Origin: an uncultured Prevotellaceae bacterium
Lineage (GTDB): Bacteria > Bacteroidota > Bacteroidia > Bacteroidales > Bacteroidaceae
Reading direction: 5' to 3'
Assembly (NCBI GenBank): GCA_946644025.1
Contig: CAMPCG010000016.1
Span: 1-19,988, forward strand
DNA: 19,988 nucleotides
Shown: positions 1-9,120 of the stretch, piece after piece
Layout of the letters: the number at the start of each line of letters is the position of its first letter
How positions within the stretch are numbered: position 1 is the first letter of the stretch
Translations under genes and position numbers: made by a program
The notes under the pieces: generated by a model
Told to the model about the DNA's origin: nothing
Seen by the model: the letters and a program-made list of their open reading frames with translations, nothing else
The model's database searches: none

Positions 1-52
1 CGAGACCCACAGCTTAGAAGGCTGTTGCTCTATCCAGCTGAGCTACGGAACC
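1..52 (-). tRNA. tRNA-Arg (anticodon TCT), 5' part only
   Basis: Read on the minus strand, the sequence begins GGTTCCG (acceptor strand), then TA, a D arm GCTC-AGCTGGATA-GAGC, and an anticodon arm ACAGC-CTTCTAA-GCTGT with TCT in the middle of the loop, which decodes Arg AGA. The variable loop starts just before the window edge. The T arm and 3' acceptor strand (about 22 bases) lie outside the window. The G at base 52 is the inferred 5' end because it opens the seven-base acceptor strand. Confidence 0.93.
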
Positions 53-80
53 AAAGGGGGAGGGTTTGAAAACCCGCGTG

Positions 81-112
81 CAAAGGTATTGTTTTTTTTG
101 CGTTCCACCAAA
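81..112 (-). promoter_or_regulatory. Bacteroidota-type promoter for the tRNA-Arg
   Basis: On the minus strand a TTTG box (109-112) is followed after 20 bases by TACCTTTG (81-88), matching the Bacteroidota sigma consensus of a -33 TTG and a -7 TAnnTTTG. It lies about 28 bases upstream of the mature tRNA 5' end and points into it. Confidence 0.75.
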
Positions 113-156
113 TTTTTTGCCGAAAAAGTAGTTATTATGATATAAACACATTGATT

Positions 157-1557
157 ATGACACGCATACTACTGGCCTTTTTACTCTCTTCGCTTCATTT
201 CGCGTCGGTCGCTGCCCAGCGCAGCGCCAACATTGTGTTCATCGGCAACAGCATCACCTACGGAGCGCTGCACGAGAAGCCCCAGGCTACGGCCCCGCCC
301 GTGGAGTGTGCCCGCTGGCTGTCGGCCCAGGAGGGCATCGACACGGTCTACTTCAGCAACTGCGGGCGTAGCGGGCGCACCACCTACCACTTCCTGCCGC
401 GGGCCGAGGACGTGGTGCCTGCCGGCGACAAGACCTACTTTGCCGACGTGGTGGCCAAGACCAGGGCCCTGGTCAGGGAGCACCCGGGGCTGCCGCTCGT
501 CTTCAGCATCATGCTGGGCACGAACGACACCGTGGAGCGGACGCGCAACAAGCACACCTCGCCCGAGGACTACGCCAAAAACCTCTGCACCATCGTCGAC
601 ACGCTGCTGCGTCTCTGGCCCCAGGCCCACGTGGTGCTCAACAAGCCCATCTGGTACACGCCCGACTACGTGACGAAGAACGGCTCGGTGGCCTCGAAGG
701 AGAGCCTGCGGCTGATTGGCGACTACGAGAAGCAGTTTGCCACCGTGGTGAGCCGCTGCAAGGCGGGGCAGGTGCATATAGGCGACAGCGAGGCATACAG
801 GCACTTCGAGCAGCACTGGCAGACCGACCTCATCGAGGAGAAGGACGCCCGCGGCAAGACATTCCACCTGCACCCCAACGAGCAGGGCGCACGACGGCTG
901 GCCGAGTACTGGGGGAAGGCCATACAACCGATACTGGACGCCGGCATAGCACCGACCACCGACCGCCTGAAGTTCGGCATCATCGGCGACAGCTACGTGC
1001 GCAACCACCGCGAGCCCGTGGAGAAAACGTGGCACTATAAGTTTGCCCGCAAACACGACATGGAGTACTACAACTACGGGCGCAACGGCAACTGCATAGC
1101 CATCGACCTGAAGCAGTGGGGCACGGCCATGTACAAGCGCTACACCGAGATGCGCCCCGACCTGGACTATGTGGTGGTGGTGGCCGGACATAACGACGCC
1201 GCGCCGGGACGTGTGGACAGCATCGGCATGGACACGTTCAAGGAGCGGCTGGCCACGCTCTGCCAGGGACTGACGGAGCGATACCCCGAGGCCCGCATCT
1301 TCTTCTTCACGCCATGGACGTGCAAGGACTTCGTGGGCTCGATGCGCCAGAAGGTGGTCGACGCCATGATTGAGGTGTGTGGCTCTTACGGCATACCGGT
1401 GTTCGACGCTGCACGACGCTCCAACATCTTCGCCGCCAGCGAGCAGTTCCGCAAGATATACTTCCAGGGAGGGAAAGGCACTGACGGCGCCCACCTCAAC
1501 TCGCAGGGGCACGACCGATTCCTGCCCGTGGCCGAAAGTTTTATTATGAAATATTAA
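157..1557 (+). CDS. Secreted protein with two SGNH/GDSL hydrolase domains
   Basis: The protein (466 residues from the ATG at 157; a TTG two codons earlier is possible but less likely) has a signal peptide MTRILLAFLLSSLHFASVAAQ. Two SGNH-hydrolase-like domains follow. Domain 1 (about 25-260) has block I GNSITYG with candidate nucleophile Ser32, block III LGTND, and HPN with His239. Domain 2 (about 270-466) has block I IIGDSYV with Ser279, block III AGHNDA, and block V DGAH with Asp443 and His446. In domain 1 the residue three before His239 is Phe236, where the usual catalytic Asp would be, so domain 1 may use another acid or be less active. SGNH enzymes of this kind are esterases, often deacetylating carbohydrates; the substrate cannot be read here. 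It is separated from the next gene by an inverted repeat. Confidence 0.85.
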   Translation: MTRILLAFLLSSLHFASVAAQRSANIVFIGNSITYGALHEKPQATAPPVECARWLSAQEGIDTVYFSNCGRSGRTTYHFLPRAEDVVPAGDKTYFADVVAKTRALVREHPGLPLVFSIMLGTNDTVERTRNKHTSPEDYAKNLCTIVDTLLRLWPQAHVVLNKPIWYTPDYVTKNGSVASKESLRLIGDYEKQFATVVSRCKAGQVHIGDSEAYRHFEQHWQTDLIEEKDARGKTFHLHPNEQGARRLAEYWGKAIQPILDAGIAPTTDRLKFGIIGDSYVRNHREPVEKTWHYKFARKHDMEYYNYGRNGNCIAIDLKQWGTAMYKRYTEMRPDLDYVVVVAGHNDAAPGRVDSIGMDTFKERLATLCQGLTERYPEARIFFFTPWTCKDFVGSMRQKVVDAMIEVCGSYGIPVFDAARRSNIFAASEQFRKIYFQGGKGTDGAHLNSQGHDRFLPVAESFIMKY

Positions 1558-1569
1558 GAGACCGGAGAG

Positions 1570-1689
1570 CCAGCCCCACCCCGGCCCCTCCCGCGGAGGG
1601 GAGGGGAGTATATACATCAGAGGCGGAGATTCTGGAGAAAGGGTAACTACTCCCCTCCCCCCCGCGGGAGGGGTCGGGGGTGGGGCTGG
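1570..1689. repeat. GC-rich inverted repeat, about 41-base arms
   Basis: The left arm (1570-1610) and right arm (1648-1689) are near-complementary, joined by a 37-base loop. Each arm carries its own smaller palindrome of the type CCCCTCC..GGAGGGG around a CCGCGG or CCGCGGG core. It fills most of the 151-base gap after the SGNH hydrolase gene. There is no T run, so a classical terminator is not obvious. The same sequence family recurs inside two coding regions of this window (2071-2110 and 17591-17622). Confidence 0.8.
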
Positions 1690-1708
1690 GAGTGGTCTAA
1701 TCTGCACT

Positions 1709-2371
1709 ATGAAGATATTTGGAGTAGGTATGAACTACGCGCAGCACAATAAAGAGCTGCACGGCGCGTTATATAAACCAGAGGAACCCGTGATATTCAC
1801 CAAGGCAGACTCTGCCCTGCTGAACCAAGGAAAGCCGTTCTTCGTGCCCGACTGGGCTTCGAGGGTAGACTACGAGGCCGAGGTGGTGGTGCGTATTTGC
1901 CGTCTGGGCAAGGGCATACCCGTGCGCTTCGCCCACCGATACTATGACGCCGTGACCGTGGGCATAGACTTCACCGCACGCGACTGGCAACAGCGCGCAC
2001 GAGAGAAGGGACTGCCGTGGACCATCTGCAAGGGATTCGACGGCAGCGCGGCCATCGGCCAGTGGATACCACTACCCTCCCCCAACGCCTCCCCAGAGGA
2101 GGGGAGCGAGGATAGACATTGGAGCGACAAAGGAGTGCAAGACCTGCACTTCCGTCTCGACATCGACGGCAAGACCGTGCAGCAGGGACACACCGCCGAC
2201 ATGCTCTACACGGTGGACGAGCTGATAGCCTACATCTCGAGGTTCTTCACCCTGCGCACCGGCGACCTGCTCTTCACGGGGACTCCGGCCGGCGTAGGGC
2301 CAGTAGCCATAGACAACCACCTGGAAGGCTGGCTGGAAGACAGGAAGGTATTAGACTTCTGCTGCAAGTGA
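1709..2371 (+). CDS. Fumarylacetoacetate hydrolase (FAH) family protein
   Basis: A 220-residue protein of the FAH / 2-hydroxyhepta-2,4-diene-1,7-dioate isomerase superfamily. Visible family marks are MNYAQH near the N-terminus, the metal-binding YEAE (Glu56, Glu58), GIDFTARD (Asp87), KGFDGSA, GKTVQQG and the C-terminal LLFTGTPAGVGPV. Members act on 2-oxo acids and related dicarboxylates as hydrolases, hydratases, isomerases or decarboxylases; the exact substrate is unknown here. Residues about 122-135 (LPSPNASPEEGSE) look like an insertion between IGQWIP and VQDLHFRLDI, where the family normally has only a short link, and they are encoded by a palindromic repeat. The gene is 18 bases ahead of porU, suggesting co-transcription, although no metabolic link to secretion is apparent. 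Confidence 0.88.
   Translation: MKIFGVGMNYAQHNKELHGALYKPEEPVIFTKADSALLNQGKPFFVPDWASRVDYEAEVVVRICRLGKGIPVRFAHRYYDAVTVGIDFTARDWQQRAREKGLPWTICKGFDGSAAIGQWIPLPSPNASPEEGSEDRHWSDKGVQDLHFRLDIDGKTVQQGHTADMLYTVDELIAYISRFFTLRTGDLLFTGTPAGVGPVAIDNHLEGWLEDRKVLDFCCK
2071..2110. repeat. Palindromic repeat inserted in frame in the FAH gene
   Basis: The segment contains CCCTCCCCC followed by CTCCCC-AGAGGA-GGGGAG. It aligns with the left arm of the intergenic repeat at 1570-1610. It is read through in frame and adds about 12-14 residues of low-complexity Pro/Ser/Glu/Gly sequence to the FAH protein. Confidence 0.7.
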
Positions 2372-2389
2372 GAAGTGAAATAGTTAAGT

Positions 2390-5300
2390 ATGAAAACATT
2401 CATGCGAGTGCTGGAAATATTGGTTAAGAGATACCTGCTGCGGAAGAGAGCCGCGGCAGCCCTGCTCTTGGCCTTCCACTTCTCGCTGGCCACCACTACG
2501 CAGGCCCAGGAATTTTTCAACCTCACGGCCGACGAGGTGCGCATAGACTCTGTGCTGCCGCTCTTCGAGCACATCTGGGACATTCCCGCCGAGGGTAACT
2601 ACACGGTGAGCATAGAGTACCCGGAGTTCATCGACATGGCAGCCTCGGACATCGCCAGGCTGAAGAGCATCACCGACGAGCCACTGCCCGACATGCCCGT
2701 CGTGGAGACCACCGTGGGCGTGTCGCGCAAGCAGAGGATGCTCCACGCCGCCTTCGTGCCCCTGGTGCTGCGCGACGGCAAGTACCAGAAGCTGGTCAGC
2801 TTCAAGCTCCGCCTCAAAGCCGAGGGATGGGAGGCCAGAGGTGAGCGGTCACCGCTGGCAGAGACGCGCGCCGACGACGCCGCCACGCAGCCATCCGACC
2901 GCTACGCCGCCCACTCCGTGCTCGCTTCGGGACAATGGGCCAAGATAGGCGTGAAGCAAACGGGCATACACCAGCTGACGGAAGCGCTGGTGAGGCAGTG
3001 CGGCTTCTCTAATATAAATAAGGGGAAGATATACGGCTACGGAGGCGCTCTCCAGCCCGAAGTGCTCACTGGCGATTATCTCAAGGCCACCGACGACCTG
3101 CACGAGGTGCCCACCTACATCACGGCGGGAGGGCGCAGACTGTTCCACGCCGTGGGACCCGTGAGCTGGGACAGCCCCGAGGCTACCACACGCACACGCA
3201 ACCCCTACTCGGACTACGGATGCTACTTCCTCACCGAGAGCGACGAAGAGCCGCTCACCGTGGACAGCGCCACCTTCGTGGCCGCGGCATACCCCACCAA
3301 CGACGACTACCACTCGCTCTACGAAGTGGACAACTTCGCCTGGTACCACGGCGGACGCAACCTCTACGACAAGCAACTGCTGGCAGCACAGCAGCAAAAC
3401 AACTACACGCTCAACGCACAAGGGAACGACGGCAAGCTCACCGTGAGGCTCAGCAGCTCGGGACAGGCAACGGCCAGCGTGGCGGTGAACGACTCGGTGG
3501 TGGGCACGATACGCTTCTCCAACATACCCACCTCGGGACAGCTCAGCCACAACGTCGCCCTGGAAAGCACCACGACATTCGACATCAGCGGACTGCTGAC
3601 CGAAAAGACGAAGGTGACGCTGACACAGACGGCGGGAACGGCCGACATGCGGCTGGACTACCTGGCCCTCACCTTCGCCACACCGACACCCATGGCCAAC
3701 CTCAGCAGCAACACGCTGCCTACGCCCGACTACATCTACCGCATCACCAACCAGGACCACCATGCCGACCCGCAGGCCGACATGGTCATCATCATACCGA
3801 CATCGCAGAAGGTGGTCGAACAGGCACAGCGCCTCAAGGAACTGCATGAGCAAAAAGACGGGCTGAGGGTGAACATCGTGCCCGCCGACGAGCTGTTCAA
3901 CGAATACAGCAGCGGCACACCCGACGCCAACGCCTACCGCCGCTACATGAAGATGCTCTACGACCGGGCAGACAGCGACGCCGACATGCCGCGATACCTG
4001 CTGCTCTTCGGAGACGGCGCCTGGGACAACAGACTGCTCACCGACGGATGGCAAACGGCCACGGTCGACGACCTGCTGCTCTGCTACGAGAGCGAGAACT
4101 CGCTGAGCGAGACTGACTGCTACGTCAGCGACGACTACTACTGTATGCTCGACGACGGAGAGGGCGCAGACATGACCAAGAGAGGAAACGTGGCCGACGT
4201 GGGAGCCGGACGACTGCCAGCAAGAACGGCTGCGCAGGCAAAGACGATGGTAGACAAAATAATCAGCTACGTCAACAACGACTACGCTGGCGACTGGCAG
4301 AACCAGCTCTGCTTCATGGGAGACGACGGCAACGCCAACATACACATGATAGAGGCCGACTCGGCGGCAAACGTCGTGGAGAGGAACTACGAGGGATTCA
4401 GCGTGAAGCGCATCTTCTGGGATGCCTACAAACGCAAGACCACCGCCACAGGAAACTACTACCCCGACGTGACCGAGCTGCTGAAAAACCAGATGAAGAA
4501 CGGAGCACTCATCATGGACTACTGCGGACACGGAGCGGCCTACATGATATCGCACGAGAAAGTGCTGCTCGTGGAAGACTTCGCCACACAGACGTCGCTC
4601 AGACTGCCGCTGTGGGTGACGGCATCGTGCGACATCATGCCCTACGACACGAAAGAAACCAACATCGGCGAGACGGCCATGCTCAACGAGAACGGCGGAA
4701 GCATAGCCTTCTACGGCACCACACGCACCGTCTATACCGGAGCCAACAAGGACATGAACTGCCGGTTCATCGACAACGTGCTGGCCACCGTAGACGGACG
4801 GCGCAACACCCTCGGAGACGCCGTCCGCCTGGCAAAAGCCGCGGTGTGGGGAAATGGATTCACAGCCTACAACAAGCTGCACTACACCCTGCTCGGAGAC
4901 CCGGCCCTCACGCTGGCCTCACCCACGCAGAAGATAGTCATCGACAGCATCAACGGCATAGCCACGACCGACGGCGCTGCCAAGCTCTCGGTAGGCAAGA
5001 CAGTGACCGTGAAAGGACACGTGGAGGGCAACACGAACTTCAACGGAGTGGTCCAGCTTTGCATGAAGGACACGGAGCAACGCATCACCTGCCTGCACAA
5101 CATCGGATGGCAAGAAGCCGACGTAAAGCCATACCAGTACACAGACCGCCCCTCAACACTCTACAACGGACACGACAGCATCAGCGCAGGCCGATTCTCA
5201 ATGACCTTCTCGGTGCCACTCGACGTGAACTACAGCGGCGAGAACTGTATGCTCATAGCCTACGCCGTGACCAACGACAAGCAGGAAGAAGCCCACGGAC

Positions 5301-6007
5301 AGTGTACGCAACTCTCGCTGACAGACAGCGGCGACGTGAGCAACGACGGAGTGGGACCCTCCATCTACTGCTACCTCAACAGCAGCGCGTTCACCAACGG
5401 AGGCAACGTGAACAGCACGCCATACTTCTACGCCGAAATGTCGGACAAGGACGGCATCAACGCCGCAGGCGACGGACTGGGACACGACATGCAGCTGGTC
5501 ATCGACGGCTCGAAAGAGCTCACCTATAGCCTCAACGACTATTTCACCTACAACTTCGGCGACTATCGCAGCGGCAGCCTGGGCTTCATCCTGCCCGAAC
5601 TGACCGAGGGCGAACACACGCTGTCGTTCAGGGCATGGGACGTGCTGAACAACTCGTCGAAGGCCGAACTGAAGTTCAATGTCGTGAAAGGACTCACGCC
5701 GCAGTGCTTCAACCTGGAGTGCACACGCAACCCTGCCACCACGTCCACCACGTTCATCGTCAGCCACGACCGGGCCGGGAGCAACCTCAACGTCGTGCTC
5801 CAGGTGTTCGACATGTCGGGACGCCAGCTGTGGGAGCACTCCGAGAACGGTGTCTCAGCCACCGGCACCTACACCCTCAACTGGGACCTCACCATTGGCA
5901 GCGGCAGCCGGCTGCGCACCGGCGTCTACCTCTACCGCGTGCTCATAGGGCAGGACGGGAACATGACCACCTCGGAGGCCAAGAAGCTTATCGTGCTATA
6001 TAAATAA
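2390..6007 (+). CDS. porU: T9SS sortase PorU, C25 (gingipain-like) peptidase, full-length form
   Basis: A 1205-residue secreted protein. A signal peptide with a long basic n-region ends near residue 40 (TTTQAQ). A propeptide-like region follows (about 42-165), then the core shared with the downstream paralogue from RYAAHSV (171) onward. The C25 peptidase domain holds the expected dyad: His714 in CGHG and Cys747 in TASCD. An Ig-like region follows, and the last ~95 residues resemble a T9SS type A C-terminal domain (RNPATTSTTF, VFDMSGRQLW, GVYLYRVL, KKLIV). In Porphyromonas, PorU sits on the outer surface and removes C-terminal signals from cargo, attaching them to lipopolysaccharide. Its length is close to that of known PorU (about 1150 residues). 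It is followed after 28 bases by a second PorU-like gene and then porV, so it is probably part of one operon. Confidence 0.9.
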   Translation: MKTFMRVLEILVKRYLLRKRAAAALLLAFHFSLATTTQAQEFFNLTADEVRIDSVLPLFEHIWDIPAEGNYTVSIEYPEFIDMAASDIARLKSITDEPLPDMPVVETTVGVSRKQRMLHAAFVPLVLRDGKYQKLVSFKLRLKAEGWEARGERSPLAETRADDAATQPSDRYAAHSVLASGQWAKIGVKQTGIHQLTEALVRQCGFSNINKGKIYGYGGALQPEVLTGDYLKATDDLHEVPTYITAGGRRLFHAVGPVSWDSPEATTRTRNPYSDYGCYFLTESDEEPLTVDSATFVAAAYPTNDDYHSLYEVDNFAWYHGGRNLYDKQLLAAQQQNNYTLNAQGNDGKLTVRLSSSGQATASVAVNDSVVGTIRFSNIPTSGQLSHNVALESTTTFDISGLLTEKTKVTLTQTAGTADMRLDYLALTFATPTPMANLSSNTLPTPDYIYRITNQDHHADPQADMVIIIPTSQKVVEQAQRLKELHEQKDGLRVNIVPADELFNEYSSGTPDANAYRRYMKMLYDRADSDADMPRYLLLFGDGAWDNRLLTDGWQTATVDDLLLCYESENSLSETDCYVSDDYYCMLDDGEGADMTKRGNVADVGAGRLPARTAAQAKTMVDKIISYVNNDYAGDWQNQLCFMGDDGNANIHMIEADSAANVVERNYEGFSVKRIFWDAYKRKTTATGNYYPDVTELLKNQMKNGALIMDYCGHGAAYMISHEKVLLVEDFATQTSLRLPLWVTASCDIMPYDTKETNIGETAMLNENGGSIAFYGTTRTVYTGANKDMNCRFIDNVLATVDGRRNTLGDAVRLAKAAVWGNGFTAYNKLHYTLLGDPALTLASPTQKIVIDSINGIATTDGAAKLSVGKTVTVKGHVEGNTNFNGVVQLCMKDTEQRITCLHNIGWQEADVKPYQYTDRPSTLYNGHDSISAGRFSMTFSVPLDVNYSGENCMLIAYAVTNDKQEEAHGQCTQLSLTDSGDVSNDGVGPSIYCYLNSSAFTNGGNVNSTPYFYAEMSDKDGINAAGDGLGHDMQLVIDGSKELTYSLNDYFTYNFGDYRSGSLGFILPELTEGEHTLSFRAWDVLNNSSKAELKFNVVKGLTPQCFNLECTRNPATTSTTFIVSHDRAGSNLNVVLQVFDMSGRQLWEHSENGVSATGTYTLNWDLTIGSGSRLRTGVYLYRVLIGQDGNMTTSEAKKLIVLYK

Positions 6008-6035
6008 TAAGGATATAATAAAAAACAACAGCTAT

Positions 6036-9000
6036 ATGAGGAAAGCAATACTTATGGCGACAGCCGCCCTTGCCTTTGCAGCACTGCCGGGCAACGGTCA
6101 GAGCCGTTATGCCGAACACTCAGTGCTCTCGACAGGACACTGGGTGAAAATCCGGGTCTCAGACTCAGGGTTTCACATGCTCACCGATGAGTTCCTGCAC
6201 AAAGCAGGCTTCTCCGACCCCTCCAAGGTCGAAGTATGGGGATATGGCGGGGCCATGCAGCCAGAGCTCCTCACGGCTAAATACCTGGCCGACACTGACG
6301 ACCTGAAGCAGATTCCCATACACCAGGTTGGCGGGCGACGCATATTCCGCGCCGAGGGACCCGTGACGTGGAGCACCAGCAGCAAAACCCTGCGCACCAG
6401 GAATCCGTATTCCAGCTATGGATATTATTTCCTCACCGAAAGCAACGGGCAGCCGGCGGTGGCGGACAGCGCCTCCTTCGTGGAGCTCAGCTACCCCAAG
6501 CCCAACGACTACCACGCCATTTACGAGACCGACGAATACAGCTGGTACCACGGCGGACGCAATCTCTTTGAAAAGCGGCTGCTCAGTTCTGCTGAGGAAA
6601 TCAGCTATACCCTGCCGGCCTATTCGTCGGCGGGCAAAGTCACAGTGGCCATGACCTACGAGGGCTACTGCAACGCCGACGTCTACGTCAACGGCGAAAA
6701 GGCTGGCAGCATCCTCGTGAGCAGCACCACGGCCAGCAAGAACAACAAGAAGTTGAAGTCAATGCCCGACGACTACAGCAAAGCCACGGTCGACACGTGG
6801 GTGTTCGACATCAAGGGGGGACTGAAAGAGAGCAACACCGTGACCCTGCGCCAGACTCAGGGCGGACAGATGCGCCTTGACTACATCGTCCTGTCCAGCA
6901 GGACGCCAAAGCCCGTGCCCTCATTCTCCGCAGACGCGCTCCCCGTTCCCGAACTGGTGGGCGAAGTGGAGAACCAGGACCTGCACGCCGACCCGCAGGC
7001 CGACATGGTCATCATCATCCCCGCCAACAGAAACTTCACCACCCAGGCAAAACGGCTGAAGGAGTTGCACCAGACCCACGACGGCCTGCGGGTGAACATC
7101 GTTGCTGCCGACCAGCTCTACAACGAGTTCTCCAGCGGTACGCCCGACGCCAATGCCTACCGCCGCTACATGAAGATGCTCTATGACCGCGCCGGCGACG
7201 ACAAGGCCCAGCGGCCCCGCTTCCTCCTCCTCTTCGGCGACGGAGCCTGGGACAACCGCATGTGCTCGGAGAAATGGCTCTCCACATCGCCCGACGACTT
7301 CCTGCTCTGCTACGAAAGCGAAAATTCCTTCAGCGAGACGAAGTGCTACGTCAGCGACGACTACTTCTGCCTGCTCGACGACGGCGAGGGTGCCGACATG
7401 GTCAGCGACAAGATCGACGCTGCCGTGGGACGCTTTCCGGCACGCACCGCCGAGGAAGCAGACATCGTCGTCAACAAGACCATCAGCTACGTGCTGAACG
7501 CCGAAGCCGGCGCCTGGCAGAACACCATCATCGTCATGGGCGACGACGGCGACAAGAACCGCCACATGGACGACGCCGAGCGGGTGGCAGAGATGGTGAA
7601 GAGCAACTATCCCGGCTACAACGTGAAGAAAATCCTATGGGACTCCTACCCAGAGAAGAAGACCGCTGCAGGCAACCAATATCCCGAGGTGGTATCACTC
7701 ATCAAGGAGCAGATGCAGATAGGTGCCCTCATCATGAACTATTCAGGACACGGCGGAGCCACAAACCTCTCCCATGAATTTGTCTTGAAATACGAAGACT
7801 TCACCCATCCCACCTCGCTTCGTCTTCCTCTGTGGATAACCGCCTCGTGCGACGTCATGCCCTTCGACGGCCAGGACTACAACCTTGGCGACGGTGCCAT
7901 GTTCAACCCCGAGGGCGGCGCCGTGGCCTTCTTCGGCACCACGCGCACCGTCTACGCCGCATGGAACAGGCCGCTGAACCTCTCCTTCATGAAGCACGTC
8001 CTGGGCAGCACCGACGGTGTGCCCAACACCATCGGCCAGGCCGCCTTCATGGCCAAGAACGAGTTCACCGTAGGGTCGAGCCGCGACATGATTGTCAACA
8101 AGCAGCAATACACGTTCCTCGGCGACCCCGCCGTGCGTCTGGTATCGCCTCAGCTCCGTGCGGTGGTGGACAAGATCAACGGCATTGAAGTGACCGACGA
8201 GACCAACGTCATGCTCCCCGTGGGCGAGAAGGTCGTCGTCAGCGGACACATCGAAGGCCAGGATCACTTCCAGGGCGTAGTGAACTTCGTGGTGAAAGAC
8301 GCCGAGCGCTCCATCACCTGCCTGCTCAACAACCCCGCAAACTTAGAGACCGACACCGCCATGGTCTACCGTGAGCGCCTGGAGACCATCTACGCCGGCA
8401 GCAACAGCGTCAGGGACGGCCAGTTCGAGTTCGTCTTCACCGTGCCTAAGGACATCGCCTACAGCGAGGCTACCGGCCAGATGCTGCTCTTCGCCTACAG
8501 CGACGACCGCAGCCTGCTGGCCCATGGCGAATGTAAGCAGTTCACCCTGAGCGGCGGCAACGCCCCCGTCACCGACGGCACCGGCCCGCGCATCTACAGC
8601 TACCTGGAGAACGAGTCGTTCACCAATGGCGGCATCGTCGGCGCAGAGCCCCGCTTCTATGCCATGATTGCCGACAACGATGGCATCAACACCTCCGACG
8701 CCGCCATAGGCCATAACATCGAACTGTGCATCGACGGGAAGTTCCATCACACCTACAACCTCAATCCCTACTTCACCTACAGCTTCGGCGACTACACCTC
8801 GGGCACCGTCAACTTCCGTCTGCCGGCCCTCTCCCTTGGTCAGCACCGCCTGCACCTGCGTGCCTGGGACGTGATGAACAACTCGGGCGACGTGGAGTAC
8901 ACCTTCGTCGTTGCCGACCGCGGCATCGCTGCCATCGACGAAATAGAAGACATCAAATCAGAAAACAGCAAATACTATGACCTGCAGGGTCGCCGCATAG

Positions 9001-9083
9001 CCGGCAACGCCTCCGGCAGTCAGATTGTCCTGAAGCGCGACAGCCAGGGCAAGGTCAGGAAAATGATAGCAGCCGGTAAATAG
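6036..9083 (+). CDS. Second PorU-like C25 peptidase without propeptide region or type A CTD
   Basis: A 1015-residue paralogue of the preceding protein, with close blocks throughout (RYAEHSVLS, GYGGAMQPELLT, TRNPYSSYGYYFLTES, YHGGRNLFEKRLL, DANAYRRYMKMLYDRA). The catalytic pair is kept: His572 in SGHG and Cys605 in TASCD, with the same 33-residue spacing as in the first copy. The signal peptide ends near residue 22 and the mature protein starts directly at the shared core, so the ~147-residue N-terminal region of the first copy is absent. The C-terminus lacks the ~95-residue type A domain and ends in a short YYDLQGRRI...VLKRD tail. It therefore looks like an active sortase-type peptidase with different targeting or activation. 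It lies 28 bases after the first copy and 37 bases before porV. Whether it is a sortase or another surface protease is inference. Confidence 0.85.
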   Translation: MRKAILMATAALAFAALPGNGQSRYAEHSVLSTGHWVKIRVSDSGFHMLTDEFLHKAGFSDPSKVEVWGYGGAMQPELLTAKYLADTDDLKQIPIHQVGGRRIFRAEGPVTWSTSSKTLRTRNPYSSYGYYFLTESNGQPAVADSASFVELSYPKPNDYHAIYETDEYSWYHGGRNLFEKRLLSSAEEISYTLPAYSSAGKVTVAMTYEGYCNADVYVNGEKAGSILVSSTTASKNNKKLKSMPDDYSKATVDTWVFDIKGGLKESNTVTLRQTQGGQMRLDYIVLSSRTPKPVPSFSADALPVPELVGEVENQDLHADPQADMVIIIPANRNFTTQAKRLKELHQTHDGLRVNIVAADQLYNEFSSGTPDANAYRRYMKMLYDRAGDDKAQRPRFLLLFGDGAWDNRMCSEKWLSTSPDDFLLCYESENSFSETKCYVSDDYFCLLDDGEGADMVSDKIDAAVGRFPARTAEEADIVVNKTISYVLNAEAGAWQNTIIVMGDDGDKNRHMDDAERVAEMVKSNYPGYNVKKILWDSYPEKKTAAGNQYPEVVSLIKEQMQIGALIMNYSGHGGATNLSHEFVLKYEDFTHPTSLRLPLWITASCDVMPFDGQDYNLGDGAMFNPEGGAVAFFGTTRTVYAAWNRPLNLSFMKHVLGSTDGVPNTIGQAAFMAKNEFTVGSSRDMIVNKQQYTFLGDPAVRLVSPQLRAVVDKINGIEVTDETNVMLPVGEKVVVSGHIEGQDHFQGVVNFVVKDAERSITCLLNNPANLETDTAMVYRERLETIYAGSNSVRDGQFEFVFTVPKDIAYSEATGQMLLFAYSDDRSLLAHGECKQFTLSGGNAPVTDGTGPRIYSYLENESFTNGGIVGAEPRFYAMIADNDGINTSDAAIGHNIELCIDGKFHHTYNLNPYFTYSFGDYTSGTVNFRLPALSLGQHRLHLRAWDVMNNSGDVEYTFVVADRGIAAIDEIEDIKSENSKYYDLQGRRIAGNASGSQIVLKRDSQGKVRKMIAAGK

Positions 9084-9120
9084 CGCCCAACACTTAACAC
9101 CAAACACCCAACACCAGAAA

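Noticed and set aside
181..1707. Long minus-strand open frame opposite the SGNH hydrolase (also similar ones opposite porU, the surface proteins and the DUF1015 gene)
   Set aside because: These frames mirror GC-rich codon use of the real genes, have no signal peptide or family motif, and are rich in Val/His/Ala/Arg as expected of shadows.
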